A stretch of 64,000 nt of DNA from positions 29,830,761 to 29,894,760 of the forward strand of contig JAVTVX010000012.1 of assembly GCA_033439265.1 (NCBI GenBank). The letters are read 5' to 3'. The notes under the pieces were generated by a model. The model saw only the letters and a program-made list of their open reading frames with translations, was not told where the DNA came from and made no database searches. This document shows, piece after piece, positions 11,406 through 24,480 of this stretch; within the stretch, counting starts at the first letter, position 1; each line of letters begins with the position of its first letter. Source of the stretch: Dillenia suffruticosa (lineage: Eukaryota; Streptophyta; Magnoliopsida; Dilleniales; Dilleniaceae). The position numbers were made by a program, and so were the translations under genes.

Positions 11406-12747
11406 TGAGCTTTGTAGCATCAAAAGAGTGAATTCCATGTAATGTGTTGAATCAAAGAGGGAAAGTCGTTTGGGTCCTTCTCTAAAGGTAAAAGTTATAC
11501 AACAGATGCGGAAAGCATACATTTGTTGCATTTTTTACCATGCTTTTGTGAATTCTTTTCCATGCATTTTAACAATGACAACATAATATTATATCACCAG
11601 TAATTCCCATCGTCACCTTTTATCGAAATGTCGTCCAGAAGATTTCATTCACGTATAAGTTGAGAGACATATTGCTCAAATTCAATCCGATAAACATATT
11701 GCCTAGTATAAGTTGAGAGACATTTAAGGGATTTTGTCTACAACTCGAAATGAGTCGTGTTAAGTTGAATTATGAGTCGAGTAAAATTTAATTCAGTTCA
11801 GTTTTTTTTTTTAATAAGTTATTATTATTATTTTGCTCAAATTAAGTTCAAAGAGCTCACCGGGGGCTTGATTCGACTCATGAGTGCATATATACCGGTC
11901 TAATTAAAATTTTAAATTAGATATCCGAATTAAAAAATTGATAAAAATTCAAAGATAATAATAAAATTTATCATATAAAATAAAGTCAAAATAACTTTAT
12001 CAATATAAAAAAAATAAATATAACCAAACAATTAAAATCTATAAATTATTCAATAATATATGAAACTTCTAAAATAAAATAAATCTAATTTATTAATGAG
12101 TCACGGTATTTAGTTTTTTATTCATATTTTTAATACATGATAAACTCTAAAATGAAAAATAAGTAATTTTAATAAATATGAAATATTAAATTATTCTGTT
12201 TATAAACCATTTGTTTTATAATTATTTTTAAATTAATGACAAAAAAATTTTTGGAACTTAACCATATGACTAAAAAATAATCAAAACTGCAATGCAAAAA
12301 AATTAAAAAATATATATATATTTGTATCATAAAATTAAAAAGAAGAATTCAAAGATAGGAAAAGGGGACCCCATGGGCATGATCATCATTTTAGTAAAAA
12401 CATTCTTTCCAGGTAAGCAAGCGTGTCGACCATCATCATTCCACTTCATACCGTCTCGTGGATTTCACTCATCTTTATTTTTATTAATCAGAACGTTATC
12501 GGCACCAAACTTCGATACTCCGATTGAAATATCCTTTATAATAAAAATAGTTATCATAAAATTTTATATTTTAAAATTTTAATTCGATTCGAATCAAATT
12601 TAATTTATTTAAAATAATTATTATATATAAAAAATAAATATATCTAAAGATTAACCGGAACAATTAAATTGTATTATATTAATTCTAATCTCAAAAATTC
12701 AGGGGAAAAGAAAAGTTTTCCAAAACAGCAACTTTTCCTCAAACTTG

Positions 12748-12756
12748 TATATAAAT
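12748..12756 (+). promoter_or_regulatory. Probable TATA box of the J-domain gene
   Basis: TATATAAAT lies about 95 bases upstream of the start codon at 12851. A start site about 30 bases downstream would leave a 5' leader of about 70 bases, reasonable for a plant gene. It is inferred from position and sequence only. Confidence 0.55.
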
Positions 12757-12850
12757 GAAATGAGAAGAACATCAAAACAGCAACCACCAACGCACGAAAG
12801 TATAGCAGTGTAGATCAGTTATTTTCCGGAGGCGTAACTCTCCGGCGGAA

Positions 12851-15800
12851 ATGGACGAGTCGTGGAGAATGCGAATGGGACTGACGAGTTATCCTCGAAG
12901 ACGATCGACTGAGGAGACTTCATCGATAAGACGCCAATCGTACGGACTGAATACCTCCGATTCCGGCAATCTCACTCCCGACGATTTCTCCGACGTCTTC
13001 GGTGGACCTCCGAGGACGGTTCTCTGTCGTCGATTCTCCGGTGACTTGGCAAATTCGTCGGAAAAATGGAGAAACTTCTACGACGAGGTTTTCCGTCGGA
13101 GCAACTCCACTTCCGGCGTTGGGAGTCCGTTTAGAGGCGGTCGTAGTTTGCCCGTGTTCACGATTCCCTCGAGAAATGGAGGAGGAGTCGGGTTTTATGA
13201 TGATATGTTTGGATCGGAGGACGATCGGAGATCGAGATCGCGATCGATATCAAAGTCGAAATCGAAGTCGAAGTCAAAGTCGACTTCGTCGTCGGTGTTG
13301 AGTTCGGAGGAACTGAGTCCGATTCAGGCGGCGATCGGAGAAGACATCGGCTTTGTTTCTGATGCTTCCAAGCTCAGGTACTTTTGGGATCTAATCTAAC
13401 GAACCGTTACTTTTCTCCTTTGTAATATTATATTTTCTTTTTTGATTAAAGCCTTTTATTTTAAGAAAATAATAATAATAATATTTTATTAAGACCATAA
13501 CTACAAGTACCAAATACTAACCACATGTCATTGATCCAATAACACTCACTTCTTTTTCGTTATACAAATGTCACATACCCACATTCTTGTAGGGTACTTA
13601 AATAATAATAATAATAATAAAAAATTATTTAAATTTAATTTAAAAATTTTTTTAAATATATATATTTTTATAATTTTTAGGATTGTTATATAAAAAAAAA
13701 ATACTATCTTGCCAGCTAAACTATAATCACGTGGCTCTTAAATACAGCCGAGCAGATTTTCCCTTTTTTTTGTTTTTTGGTTAAGCTATGGGAAATCTAT
13801 CACCTGCTGATTAGGTGGCATGTTTCATGTTTGTAGGAGCGTAAAGAGATCATTGGAGTTCCATTGTTGGTCATTTATGCCCTTGTTTTTTTTGGCTTTT
13901 CCTTGTTTGTTTGTGGTGGAATGTTGCTCTTCGCAGGGGTAACATGGTCATAGATGATTTTCTTTTCCTAAAGCTAGAAAGAGCCCCTTGGGTAAATGCC
14001 AAGTGACCATTTTGTCCCGTTACAACACTTTTGGGGAAATGATCGGCTGCTGTAGGACCGCTTTCAGTCTCATGTACATAGAAAAGTGAATCTAGAGATG
14101 ACACAGTGTATCAACAAGGGGAAATTATCATCTTTTTACCATCACCCATTTGAATCATGTGGCCTCCCTTCTTATTAGCCTTTACTTTCCTGTCAATATC
14201 TTTTCTTCTTTTGTAAACCGTCTATCAATATAGTAAAATTAAAATCACAATATATTTAATTTAAAATTCTTTTAAAAATTTAAATTAATAAAAACATGTA
14301 TTATTAATTAATTTGTATTTTAACAATATTAGAATCGGATATTTGATAAAATATGATATTGCAGCAATTAGTTTGTCTTTTCACTCTTCTAATTAGCAAA
14401 AGAAAAAAAAAATCTAGTTGTATGATAAAGGAGAAAGAGTTCTCACTTGTGAATCAAACCTACAAATTCAAAAGAAAAATAATTAAATAAATTTATCGAC
14501 TAAACTAAATGGCATCCACCTTTTATGTGAATCAAACCATAACTATAGAATTATTCTAATACTTATCTGTTTAATGTTTAATGCAGACCGATCAATGCCC
14601 CAAGTAGATGGAACTCGTCAATTGCCATGCCAGGGGAGCACAGAACCAAACTATCCATGTCAGCTTATTCGTGCAATCGTCCTTCTTTCAATGAAGACAT
14701 GTTCCACGAGAAAGAACATGGTGAGAGCTTGAAGAGTTTCCGCTATGGATTCTCAAGACAGGTTTCATCACCAGAGACCTTAAGCATAGACCCCAATTCA
14801 TTTTCGAGTTTTAAGGTATCCACAGATGATGTGGAATTCAAGTCTTCTTCATCTGCGGTTTCCTCCCTCTGCCAAGATCTAGAGACCAAGCCTATAGATT
14901 TTGATGAAGTTGAGTTTCACAAACAAGACGTTGTTGAAGATGAAGATGATGGTGATGAAATCATGAGCTCTTATGTTATTGAAATAAACTCTGACCACAG
15001 GGAAGGATCTGGTGAATCAATGGACATTAATGAAGCCATTGCTTGGGCTAAGGAGAGGCTGGTGACAAACAGTAGTAGCAATTGGAACCGGTGCAAACAA
15101 GAAGAATTTGTGGAAACAGAAGGTGATGTATAAAACCTCTTGGATTTTGGCCTGTTTGAGGGGTTTCATAAGCTGATAAGCAACTAAAATGAATGAAAAA
15201 TTTTGCAGGGAGGCACCATATGGCTGATGAGACCACACTTGAACAAGTAAATGGGGATGATCACCCCACAAATTCTCAAGTGGTAAAGCAACTGGCAACT
15301 ACCTAGATTTGTATGCTTGTTATGTTTAAGACAGAGAGACTCATAGATTTTGATGATCACCTCCCCACATCTTTTGCAGGAAAAAGAAACAATAATCTCA
15401 ACAACCATAGAACAGAAACAGCAGTTGTTTAAAGATGTGAGCTTCTAATAACTTCATACCTAGGTTTTACTGCAGTCACTGAAATATTGACCCAGGGATT
15501 AGCAAAATTAGGACTACAATAATATTTTTCATTCGCAAAATGTGCAGATGGACATGGAACGACTAGATGAAGAGTTAAAGATGTGGTCAGCAAGAAAGGA
15601 AGCTAATATTCGATTGCTGCTTTCGACGTTGCATTATGTGAGTCCTAAATTTTGTGAAACAATCATCCACTCCAAAAATTCAAATTTGTGGAAAGAGGTG
15701 TTTGTATTGTTTTATATCTTTTCATTTCCTTTTACATGTTGGGTAACTCATTCAGTCACATGAAATTTCTTAAAAGGAGTGGAAAAGGCCTTTAGGTCTC

Positions 15801-16285
15801 CCACTCGAACACTATTAATTTTAAAAATATATAATCATCCACTCTAAAAGCTTAACCTTATTGAAAGATGCATATATATTATTTTATATCTTAATAGGAA
15901 CATCACTTGCATTCTATTGGCTTTGCAAACTATGTCCTACAGTTAGATCACATTCCTGTTGGCATGATGTCCAGGTTTTATGGCCTACAAGCGGCTGGTG
16001 TGCTATTCCACTTTCAAACCTGATAGAAGCATCCCATGTAAAGAAGGCATATCAGAAAGCTACGCTCTGTCTTCATCCTGACAAACTGCAACAGAGAAGT
16101 GCTACTCCTTCTCAAAAATACATTGCAGAGAAGGCTTTTGCTATACTCCAGGTATATTTTTGTCTCAGATAAACCATCCTTTGTCAAACAGATCAGTCGA
16201 TTATTGCATATGATGGTGACACATTTGCCTTGTTTGACAGGAAGCATGGGCTGCATTTATCTCTCAAGATGTTTTCTCTGGTTGA
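12851..16285 (+). CDS. Auxilin/JAC1-like J-domain protein
   Basis: Seven coding exons with GT/AG borders and consistent phase: 12851-13377, 14587-15122, 15209-15282, 15380-15436, 15548-15637, 15975-16151, 16241-16285 (stop included). They give 501 aa. The N-terminal half is disordered and carries DFSDVFGGPPR (residues 45-55), a motif shared with plant JAC1 and its paralogues, and a Ser/Arg/Lys tract near residues 125-145 encoded by repeated TCG/AAG units. An acidic middle follows. The C-terminal J domain (about 399-501) has LLSTLHY, VLWPTSGW, KKAYQKATLCLHPDKLQQR with the HPD triad at 462-464, and EAWAAF at the end. Auxilin-type J proteins recruit Hsc70, classically to uncoat clathrin vesicles; Arabidopsis JAC1 acts in chloroplast photorelocation. 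Which paralogue this is, and its exact role, are open. All exons look intact. Confidence 0.9.
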
Positions 16286-16865
16286 TGGGCATTATAAAGA
16301 GATTTGAGATGGGTTTGGCAGGCTCAAATTTTGATTTATACATGGAAGGAAGTTGATGAAGCTTAAAGAATTAAGTGTTGGGACCTTATGGTTTGAAGCT
16401 GCACTCAGTTCGTGTGTGTCCATATTTTGAATCACCCCCAAATGTAATTTATAGCTTCTACATCTCCCTGAAAATTCAGATGAAAGCCGAGCAATAGAAT
16501 TGTGATGTAAATGCCGAAAAAAAAATGCCTGTCCCCTTAGTATTTGACTTGTATAATATGAGAGTGTTTGGCAAAAAGAAGACGATGATTAATTAGCAAC
16601 TTGCATCTCTCCTCTCTATATTAGTTAATTCTTCCTGTTTGTCCTCCCTGCTTTCCATTCCCCAAAATTGACCCAGAAACGCATCCCTCCCAGCTCTACA
16701 TTTTGTAAATTTATTCACTATGAGGAAAGCCACACCTCTATCCTCAATGCAGCCATTAAGTTTATGCAATGTGGTATACAAAATTATTATCAAGATTTTG
16801 CAAGATAATACTATTTCTCCATTTCAAAGGAGCTCTACCGGAGATTATCAATTACACCCACAGAA
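16286..16865 (+). other. 3' UTR of the J-domain gene and short spacer
   Basis: This follows the stop at 16283-16285. The first 200-300 bases look like a plant 3' UTR (T-rich, GTAATTTATAG, then AATAGAATTGTGATGTAAAT near 16492). No exact cleavage site can be assigned. The remainder up to the SINE shows no coding motif. Confidence 0.5.
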
Positions 16866-16869
16866 ATTA

Positions 16870-17040
16870 ATCGACAGTTAACCTAATGGAATGTGATATT
16901 ATTTCTGACTTCGATTTGCAGAGTGGATATGAAAAAAACTATGTTGTAAGGGTAACTCTCTTAAATGAGTCACTACACATTAATCAAAATATGAGTTCAT
17001 ATACCAATTAATATAATATTCAAAAAAAATATTACACCCG
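16870..17040 (+). mobile_element. SINE, same family as 11205/30425/31405
   Basis: It contains the family's blocks in + orientation: ACCTAATGGAATGTGATATT, GATATGAAAAAAACTATGTT, AAATGAGTCACTACACATTA, ATACCAATTAATATAATATT. It abuts the LINE segment that starts near 17041. Confidence 0.6.
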
Positions 17041-17190
17041 GAGAAACAGTCTAAATGGAATCACGGCGCTTTGGTTTAGAAAAGACCAATGATCGGATTG
17101 AATTTTTTGAACAAGACAAATTGATTTCGGATTTCTTGTCCATCATGATTTCGGATTTATTGTCCATCATATCTTGTTTTGTGTGTCAAG
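17041..17190 (+). mobile_element. L1-type LINE, reverse transcriptase (segment 1)
   Basis: The + strand reads FGLEKTNDRIEFFEQ, equivalent to the 'DLEKAYDRLEW.FIE' block of plant LINE reverse transcriptases, then ISDLLSIISCFVC, equivalent to 'L..IIMSCV'. A 24-base unit (GATTTCGGATTTCTTGTCCA...) is tandemly duplicated at about 17125-17172. The reading continues on the other side of the copia element at 25012 (SIFWNAEILLSFNP), so one LINE was split. The 5' side is truncated next to a SINE. Confidence 0.72.
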
Positions 17191-17708
17191 TGTTAGGAAA
17201 TTTTTTAATTTTAATTCAAATTTCATGGGTAAATACATTTAAAATAAAATTAATGATAAAAATATAATAAAAAATATTAAATATGATAAAAAATAAAAAG
17301 AATTTAAATTAAAATACATTTGGTCAGATTTTGGTATCACATTCAAATCTCTACATAATTAATCTTATTTTTTTATTTTGAAATATTTAATTAAATTCTC
17401 ATAATATCTAACAATAATTTATTATGATAATTATTCGGTTTTAATGATTGTTTGATAGTTGAGAGTCTATATAAACCTCCTCCTAATGTATTGTGTCCTT
17501 AGATCCAAATTTCTAGACTTCATATTATTTATTGAGTGAAATTGAGGGTTTAAAATAATTGTGCACGTCTCAGTGATCATTTAGTGCTATCACAATTACC
17601 GGAACCCGTTGGAATCTCGAATAGCAAGAGTATATTCAATCCCCTATCTCAGGTTATTTTTAATTGAATTCAATTATTATTGCATTTGGTATGCAATATA
17701 ATATTACA
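17191..17708 (+). repeat. 5' LTR of copia element A
   Basis: It starts TGTTAGGAAA and ends TATTACA just before the primer site. TATA sequence CTATATAAACC lies near 17468. It is a direct repeat of 24481-25011. Confidence 0.8.
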
Positions 17709-20700
17709 TTTGATATCAGAGTAATTGTCTTCTGCCTTCAAGATTCTGACGAATTTGAAAATTTTTCAAAAATTATGATTTTTAGATTTTTGAATATTTG
17801 GCCCAAAAAATCTTAACTTTAAAAAAAAAAAAATTGAACTCAAAATTGAAATATTTGCATTATTACGCTCAAAACCATGTTTTCAAAAATAATTTTGGAA
17901 CATTCATATATTTTCTGATAGAGCTCCAGTTGCCGGAGATTTTTCAGGTGGGTTCGGATATTCTCAATATGTTAAGATAGCCGATACGTGTGAACAATTG
18001 AAAGCCTATGGGTTGTTATTGAATGATCAAATATTCACCACGTGAATTATATTTTGAATGTCTTGTGATTAAAGAATTAATGCCTTCTCATTGAATGCAT
18101 TTTGGTATACATTTTTTAAAAAATTATGGCTTTGTTCTAAAATTTTCAATAATCTCATGATTTCCAAATTTTTATTAACTGTTGTAATCAAATATCTACA
18201 ACATTTTTTGGGTTGAAAATTTCGAAAAAGTTTTTAACAAATTCTCAAAATTCTCAAACTATTTTCTAAATCCAAATTTTAGAAAATCGTACATAAAATT
18301 AATTTTAGGCATGTTTTATATATAAGTGGAGATATAAAATTAATAAAATATATTAAATAATTTAATTGTATTTTTATTAAAAATTTATACACTTTGTATG
18401 ATAAAATTAATTAATGTTATTATTCTTGAGATCAATAAAATTTTTAAAATTAATTAGGGTTTAGTCACAGCAGTCATAATTAAGTAAGAAATTATATATA
18501 AAGATATGATCATATTAAAAAAAGAAAAAATTTGTCATGAAAATTATTTTTATGTAATGAATTTTATCTCACAAAAATTTTTGTTGTATGAAAATAATAA
18601 AACGGGAGATAAAATATTAAAATAGTTACTTTCAATAACAATCTATTTTGTTAAAATCTTTTTTCTATATAATACTATAAGTATGGTTGATCTAATACAT
18701 GTTTAGAAGATGGAGATAAATCTAAGACTGGCTGACTGTTAATCGGTCTCATGTTACCGACCATCTATTTGGAAATCTACCTGATACACTAGAAAAGTCA
18801 ACTTATAGAATTAAATAGAAAAGAATAAAGTAATCAAGAAAAGACTAATTATGGGTAGTTTTTCAATTTGCCCACAACCATTGAGAATGATCTATTTTTG
18901 ATAGATTTTAACATAAAATCAAATAAATTTAATAAAATTAGAAATTTTGCCCACAATCAATTTCTATATCATAGATTTATTTTCATATATTTGTATTGAT
19001 AGACATATTGTAAATGTCTTATATATAATTAGTAAACATATTTATTTATTTTGTAATATTTCAAACCATATATTTGAAATCCGATTTTCTCGGTTTGAAT
19101 AGAGAGAATTAAAAGGAATGGAGGGAAATAGTACTTCTTTATTTAGATTGCTTGGATATTGACTATACTATATGGAAAGACAAGCCACCTCCGGTGACCG
19201 ATACCGACTTTATAAACTAAAAGACTTTTTCTGAAAAATAAGAGCGATCTAATCGTCTAAATATTATATTCATAATGAGAAAATTTTTCGCTAGTATTCG
19301 TGACTCAGTTAACTAGTATATCAATATTTGTGCTCTTCTTAAGGTTATAGACGAGTAATTTGCAGTATTGTAGAAATTTTTTATCAGTATTCTCATTATA
19401 GAATTCTCTTCCATGAGATTCACTACTATTCATGGTGTACGCGAACATATCATGCAGATGCAGGACATTGCGACTCAACTAAAAAATCTAGAAGTTGAGA
19501 TGTTTGAGTTCTTCCTCGTGCACTTTATTTTGAACTCTCTCCCTCAACCCTACAATCATTTTAAGATCTCCTACAACATATATAAGGAGAAATGGTCTAT
19601 CAATAAATTGATACCTATATGTGTGCAGTAGGAAGGAACGCTGATGATGGAGATGAAGTAAAATTCTACTAGTGCACATGTGACAATATAAGGAAAGAAA
19701 AAGGACAAATCCAAACCAAACCAAAAGGATAAAAAATTAAAAGCAGATATAATAAAAGAGTCTAAATGTTTTTTCTATAAAAAAAAAGACACATGAAACA
19801 AGATTATGCCAAGTACAAATGGTGACTTAAGAATAAAGGTATGGAAATCTCATTAATTTGTTATAAATTTTACATGACAAAAATTTCTTATAACACATGG
19901 TGGATTAACTCTGATTGTACTATCCATATTACGAATTTGTTGTAGGGCTTGCAAGACCTAAAGACGTCAGTGGATCATGAAAAACTCATTTATTCAAGCA
20001 ATAAAATGAGCTCACGAATAAAAGTTATTGGAGATTGCGAACTCATATTGGTTTGAAATTGGAGAGAATATTTTATGTACCAAAGTTTTCTATGAAATTA
20101 ATTTTTTTTTTCAAAACTTATACAATTCAATTATTTTTTCCAATTTAGTAATAAAATAATATTATTTTTTGATTCATACGTCATTGGTTATGATCCATTA
20201 TTATATGGATTATATATTATTACTTTACAAAATAATACTTGCAGAAATGAAACACATACAAGGGTTAAAAGAAGTGTCATTAAGGAAAATTTTTCCATGT
20301 GACACTAGAGATTAGGACACGTTTCTATAAAGAGAATAAAAAAGTTAGTAAATGATAAAATACTTGATATCCTAGAATTTAGTGAATTTGAGACTTGTGT
20401 GGACCGCTTTAAGGGAAAGTAGACCAACAAAACTTAAAATATATCAGGAAAAATTTAGAATTATTTGAAATCAAACATACGGATATTTATAGACATTTAT
20501 ACTCCAGGTACCGACTCATATGATCATTGTTATTTTATTTCATTTCTAGATGATTATTCACAATATATATATATCCATATATCCTTCACCACAAGAACGT
20601 AACATTGGATGGTTTTAAAATTTTTAGGATAGAAGTAGAGAAACATTGCAATAAACAAATAAAGATCGTGATATTAGATAGAGGTAGTGAATACTATGGA

Positions 20701-22654
20701 CAGTCTATAGAAGATAGACAAGTACCAGTTTCATTTGCAAAATTCCTTCAGGAAAATGAGATTGTTGCGCAATATATCATGTCTGATTCACTTGACAGAA
20801 TGGGGTAACTGAAAGAAGAAATATGATCTTGCTTGACATGGTTAGAAGCATGATAGTTAACTCCAAATTGTCTAAGTTCTTGTAGACTGAAACTCTTAAA
20901 AATGTAGTGTACATGCTAAACATGGTTCCAACTAATGCAGTAGCTAAAACTCCTATCGAGTTATTTAAGAATTGGAAACTTAGTTTGAGGCATATATGCA
21001 TTTGGGGCTGTTCTGCAAAAATAAGAGTTTACAATCCACGAGAAAAGAAACTGAATTCAAAAGTCGTGAGTGGATATTTTGTTAGTTATGTCAAAAAGTC
21101 CAAAACATACTGGTTTAATTATCTATCCTACCATCCTATGCTTGTGGAATCTATAACTATTAGATTTTTAGAGAATGACTTGATCAGTGGGAGTGATAAC
21201 TTTCAAGAGTTAACTCTTGAAAGGGACCCATTAAGTATCCTATCAATTTCAAGTACCAATTTAGTTATTGTCCAAAATTACTCTCAAGTGTCCATGGACA
21301 CAGATCAGGATATGGGTGACAACCAAGAAATTTCACAAATAGTTGAGTAAGATCAAGTTGATCAATCTTCTCCTACGAAAAATGTTGAACTTATATTAAG
21401 GAAATCTACTTGAAAAAGAATGTCAACTATATCTGATAATTATGTGGTATACTTTCAAGAATCTAGCTATAACGTCGGAGGATCTAGAAATGTTTTCACA
21501 AGTTATGAGTTTTAAGAACTCAAACTTATAGCTGAACGTCATGAAAGATAAGATGGACTTCATGAGGAGTAACGGAGTCTGTAATCTTGTAAAGTTGTCA
21601 AATAGGGTAAAAGCCATCAAATGTAATTGAGTCTTCAAAACTAAAACAGACTCATTAGGGAATATCGAGAAATACAATGTCAGACTCATTGCTAAAGCAT
21701 TCACCCCAATGGAAGGAATCGTGTATTCAGAGATATTTTCTCCGATATCTAAGAAAGATTCCCTCCGTATTATTTTGGTAGTTGTTACATATTTCGACAT
21801 AGAATTACAATAAATGGATGTAAAAACAGTTTTTTTTAATGGAGAACTAGAGGAATAGGTTTATATGTGTTAACCTAAAAAATTCTTCTCTAGTGGTAGT
21901 GAGCATTTGGTGTGCAATCTCAAGAAATCTATATATGAACTAAAACAAATCTCCCGCTAATGGTATTTGAAATTCCATAATATAGTAATTTCATTCGATT
22001 TTGAAAAGAATATTGTGGATCAATGCATATATCTCAAGGTCAGCGGGAGTAAATTTTGTTTCCTTATCTTATATGTGAATGATATATTACTTGTCACAAA
22101 TGTTAAGGGGATGCTGTATGAAATGAAATATTTAATCTCTAAAAATTTTGAGATGAAAGATTTATGTGATACATTTTATGTTATCGGCATAAAGATATAT
22201 CAAAATAAATTGCATAAAGTTCTGAAATTATCTAAAGAGATCTATATCAACAAAGTACTTAAAAGATACATAATAGAGAACTGTTCACCAAATATAGTTC
22301 CGATTGTCAAAGAAGATAATTTCAATTTGAACCAATCCTCTAAAACAGATTTGAAAAAAGAACAGATAGCTAATATCTCATATGTTTTCTTTATTGAAAG
22401 TCTCATATATGCATAGGTCTGTATAAGACTTGATATAGCGCATGCTGTAGGGATATTAGGTAGATATCAAAGTAACACATGTTTGGAACGTTGGAAGGTT
22501 GCAAAGAAGGTATTGAGATATTTACAAGATACCAAGAAACACATGTTCAGATATAGAAGAATTGACAGTCTGGAAATAGTCAAGTACTCAGATTTAGATA
22601 TTGTCGGCTGTGTTGATTTCCAGAAATCAATATCAGGTTATATGTTTATGATGG

Positions 22655-23829
22655 ACAGAAATTTTTATCGTTAATTCTGTTACTAAAAACGTTCTTGCTA
22701 CATATTACCGACGGATTAGCGACGGAATTCCGTTGCTAAAAAATCTATTGCTGATTGCAGCTAGTATGTCAAACTATCTGCGACAGAAATTTTCCATCTC
22801 TGATTCTTGGTGCTTGGTTGCACGCACACAGGCCCGCGCTCTCGCACATGCATGCCTGAGAACCTGCCCTTACGCGCCCCCCACCTACCTTTGCCCCTGC
22901 CCCTGTGCACACCCTGCCTGCTGCCTTCTTTTTTTTTGGAAAATTGTCTTCATCTGGAATTGAACCCGAGCATAGGCGACAATGTTTGAGTATTACAACC
23001 AACGGACCATAATGCCTTTTGTGAGTATTTTGTTATTATTATTATTATTTAACTCTCACTTTTTTAATAAAATTTTTCACATTCTCACATAAAAAATAAA
23101 AAATAATAAATAATAAAGAAAAGAAAAAATAAAATAAAATAATAAAAAAGAATTATAAAATAATAAAAGAAAAGAAAAATTAAAAAATAAAAATAAAAAT
23201 AAAAATAAAAATAAAAATAAAATAAGAACTATAAGAGATGAATTAGTGACAAAAAATTTTCATCGCTGATAGTTCTTTTATTTAATTTTTTTTATTTTTG
23301 AATACTATCAACAATGAAAAATTTTCGTCATTAATCAATCGCCAATAGTTTTTATCTTTTTTTTTAAAAAAAAAATTTACCTTGATCCACTATCAGCGAT
23401 TTCGTCGCTAATCCGTTGTTAATAGTGGACAAATATAAAAATTAAAAATTAAAAAAATATATCAGTAACGAATTTTTTCCATCGCTAATACGTCATTGAT
23501 AATTTTTTTTAATTTTTATTTTTTATTATCGTCCATTATCAGCGATGGATTAGTAACGGATTTTTCCATCGTTAAAAAATCCATCACTAATCCATCGCGG
23601 ATAGTTTTTCTTTTTTTATTATTTTTTATTTTTTACCTTGATCCACTATCAGTGACGGATTTAGTTACGAAAATTTTCTATCACTAATTCATCGCTAATC
23701 CGTCATTCATAATTTTACTTTTTTTTTTAATTTTTATTTTTTACCTTGATTTACTATCAGCGACGGATTTTTTTCATCGCTAAAAAATCTGTCTTTAATC
23801 CGTCACTGATATCTTGTTTTCTAATAGTG
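22655..23829. mobile_element. Non-autonomous CACTA-type DNA transposon
   Basis: This segment interrupts the RNase H region of the copia element: copia-like SISGYMFMM ends at about 22651 and WRSVKKTFTTISTMEAE resumes at 23830. The right end is CTAATAGTG, the reverse complement of a CACTATTAG terminus. The sub-terminal regions are packed with variants of ATCAGCGACGGA and CATCGCTAATCCGTC in both orientations, a hallmark of CACTA elements. A possible 3-bp duplication TGG lies at 22652-22654 and 23830-23832. The left terminus is not a good CACTA match, so the left border is approximate. The GC-rich centre (about 22830-22925) shows no recognizable transposase. Confidence 0.65.
23240..23829. repeat. 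Sub-terminal repeat array of the CACTA-type element
   Basis: There are at least seven degenerate copies of a palindromic unit of the type 'TATCAGCGACGGATTT...AAATCCGTCGCTGATA', at roughly 23255, 23310, 23390, 23465, 23540, 23650 and 23760, separated by T-rich or A-rich spacers. Such sub-terminal repeats are known transposase binding regions in this superfamily. A shorter set lies at the left end (22705-22740). Confidence 0.65.
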
Positions 23830-24480
23830 TGGAGGAGTGTTAAGAAAACATTTACTACGATCTCCACTATGGAAGCTGAGTTCGTGGTGTATTTTGAAGT
23901 TACGCCACACGTATTGTGGCTTAAGAGTTTCATATTCGGGTATAACGTTTTAGATTCTGTATCTAGACTATTGTATATATTTTGTGATAATTCAATTGAT
24001 ATATTTTTTGCTAAGAATAATAAGAGTGCTAGTTGAAATAAACACATTAACAAAGTATTTAGTCATTAGGAAAAAAATATTGGAAAATAAAGTTATAGTC
24101 CAACACATCTGTACTAATTGTATATTAGCCGATCCTTTAACCAAAAGTATGTCACCAAGTAAGTTCATGGATCATGTTATAAATATGAGTTTACAGTTTT
24201 ATTTAAATAAAAGTCAGAGTTAAATTTTCTCAATAAAACTGTACACTTGTTGTTATCTTGAGATAAATTTATGAAATTTGGATTTCGAATAAATGTAGAG
24301 TTTATTTATAAAGTAAATATTACCGTAAGATTAGAAAATAGAATGTTTTAGTACACAGAAAATAATACTCACTTTTGAAGAACTTATTGCCGTGATTCAT
24401 GTACTTTACTTTTATGCAAAATTGACTTGATTTTGATTTCAAGTCGATTTGTTAAGTCAAATGGGAGAATATTTTAATTT

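Larger units (their letters stand above)
9456..12747. other. Intergenic, AT-rich, with two SINE-like inserts
   Basis: Between the LINE tail and the J-domain gene promoter I see no coding exon. The stretch is AT-rich with scattered poly(A)/poly(T) runs. It contains the SINE-like segments at about 9725-9915 and 11205-11405. An open frame at 12322-12582 has no recognizable motif and looks fortuitous. Confidence 0.6.

Noticed and set aside
12322-12582. 86-codon frame upstream of the J-domain gene
   Set aside because: No motif, AT-rich, ends in low-complexity sequence, and lies just upstream of a better-supported promoter.
13871-14104. 77-codon minus-strand frame in intron 1 of the J-domain gene
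   Set aside because: It lies wholly in an intron whose borders are fixed by phase and homology, and shows no motif.
22769-23002. GC-rich open frames in the CACTA centre as a host gene
   Set aside because: Cys/Pro/His-rich translations in several frames reflect composition; no conserved motif.
22970-23010. Possible tRNA gene in the CACTA centre (GGAATTGAACCCGAG)
   Set aside because: Only a B-box-like GATTGAACCC piece; no cloverleaf could be drawn around it.
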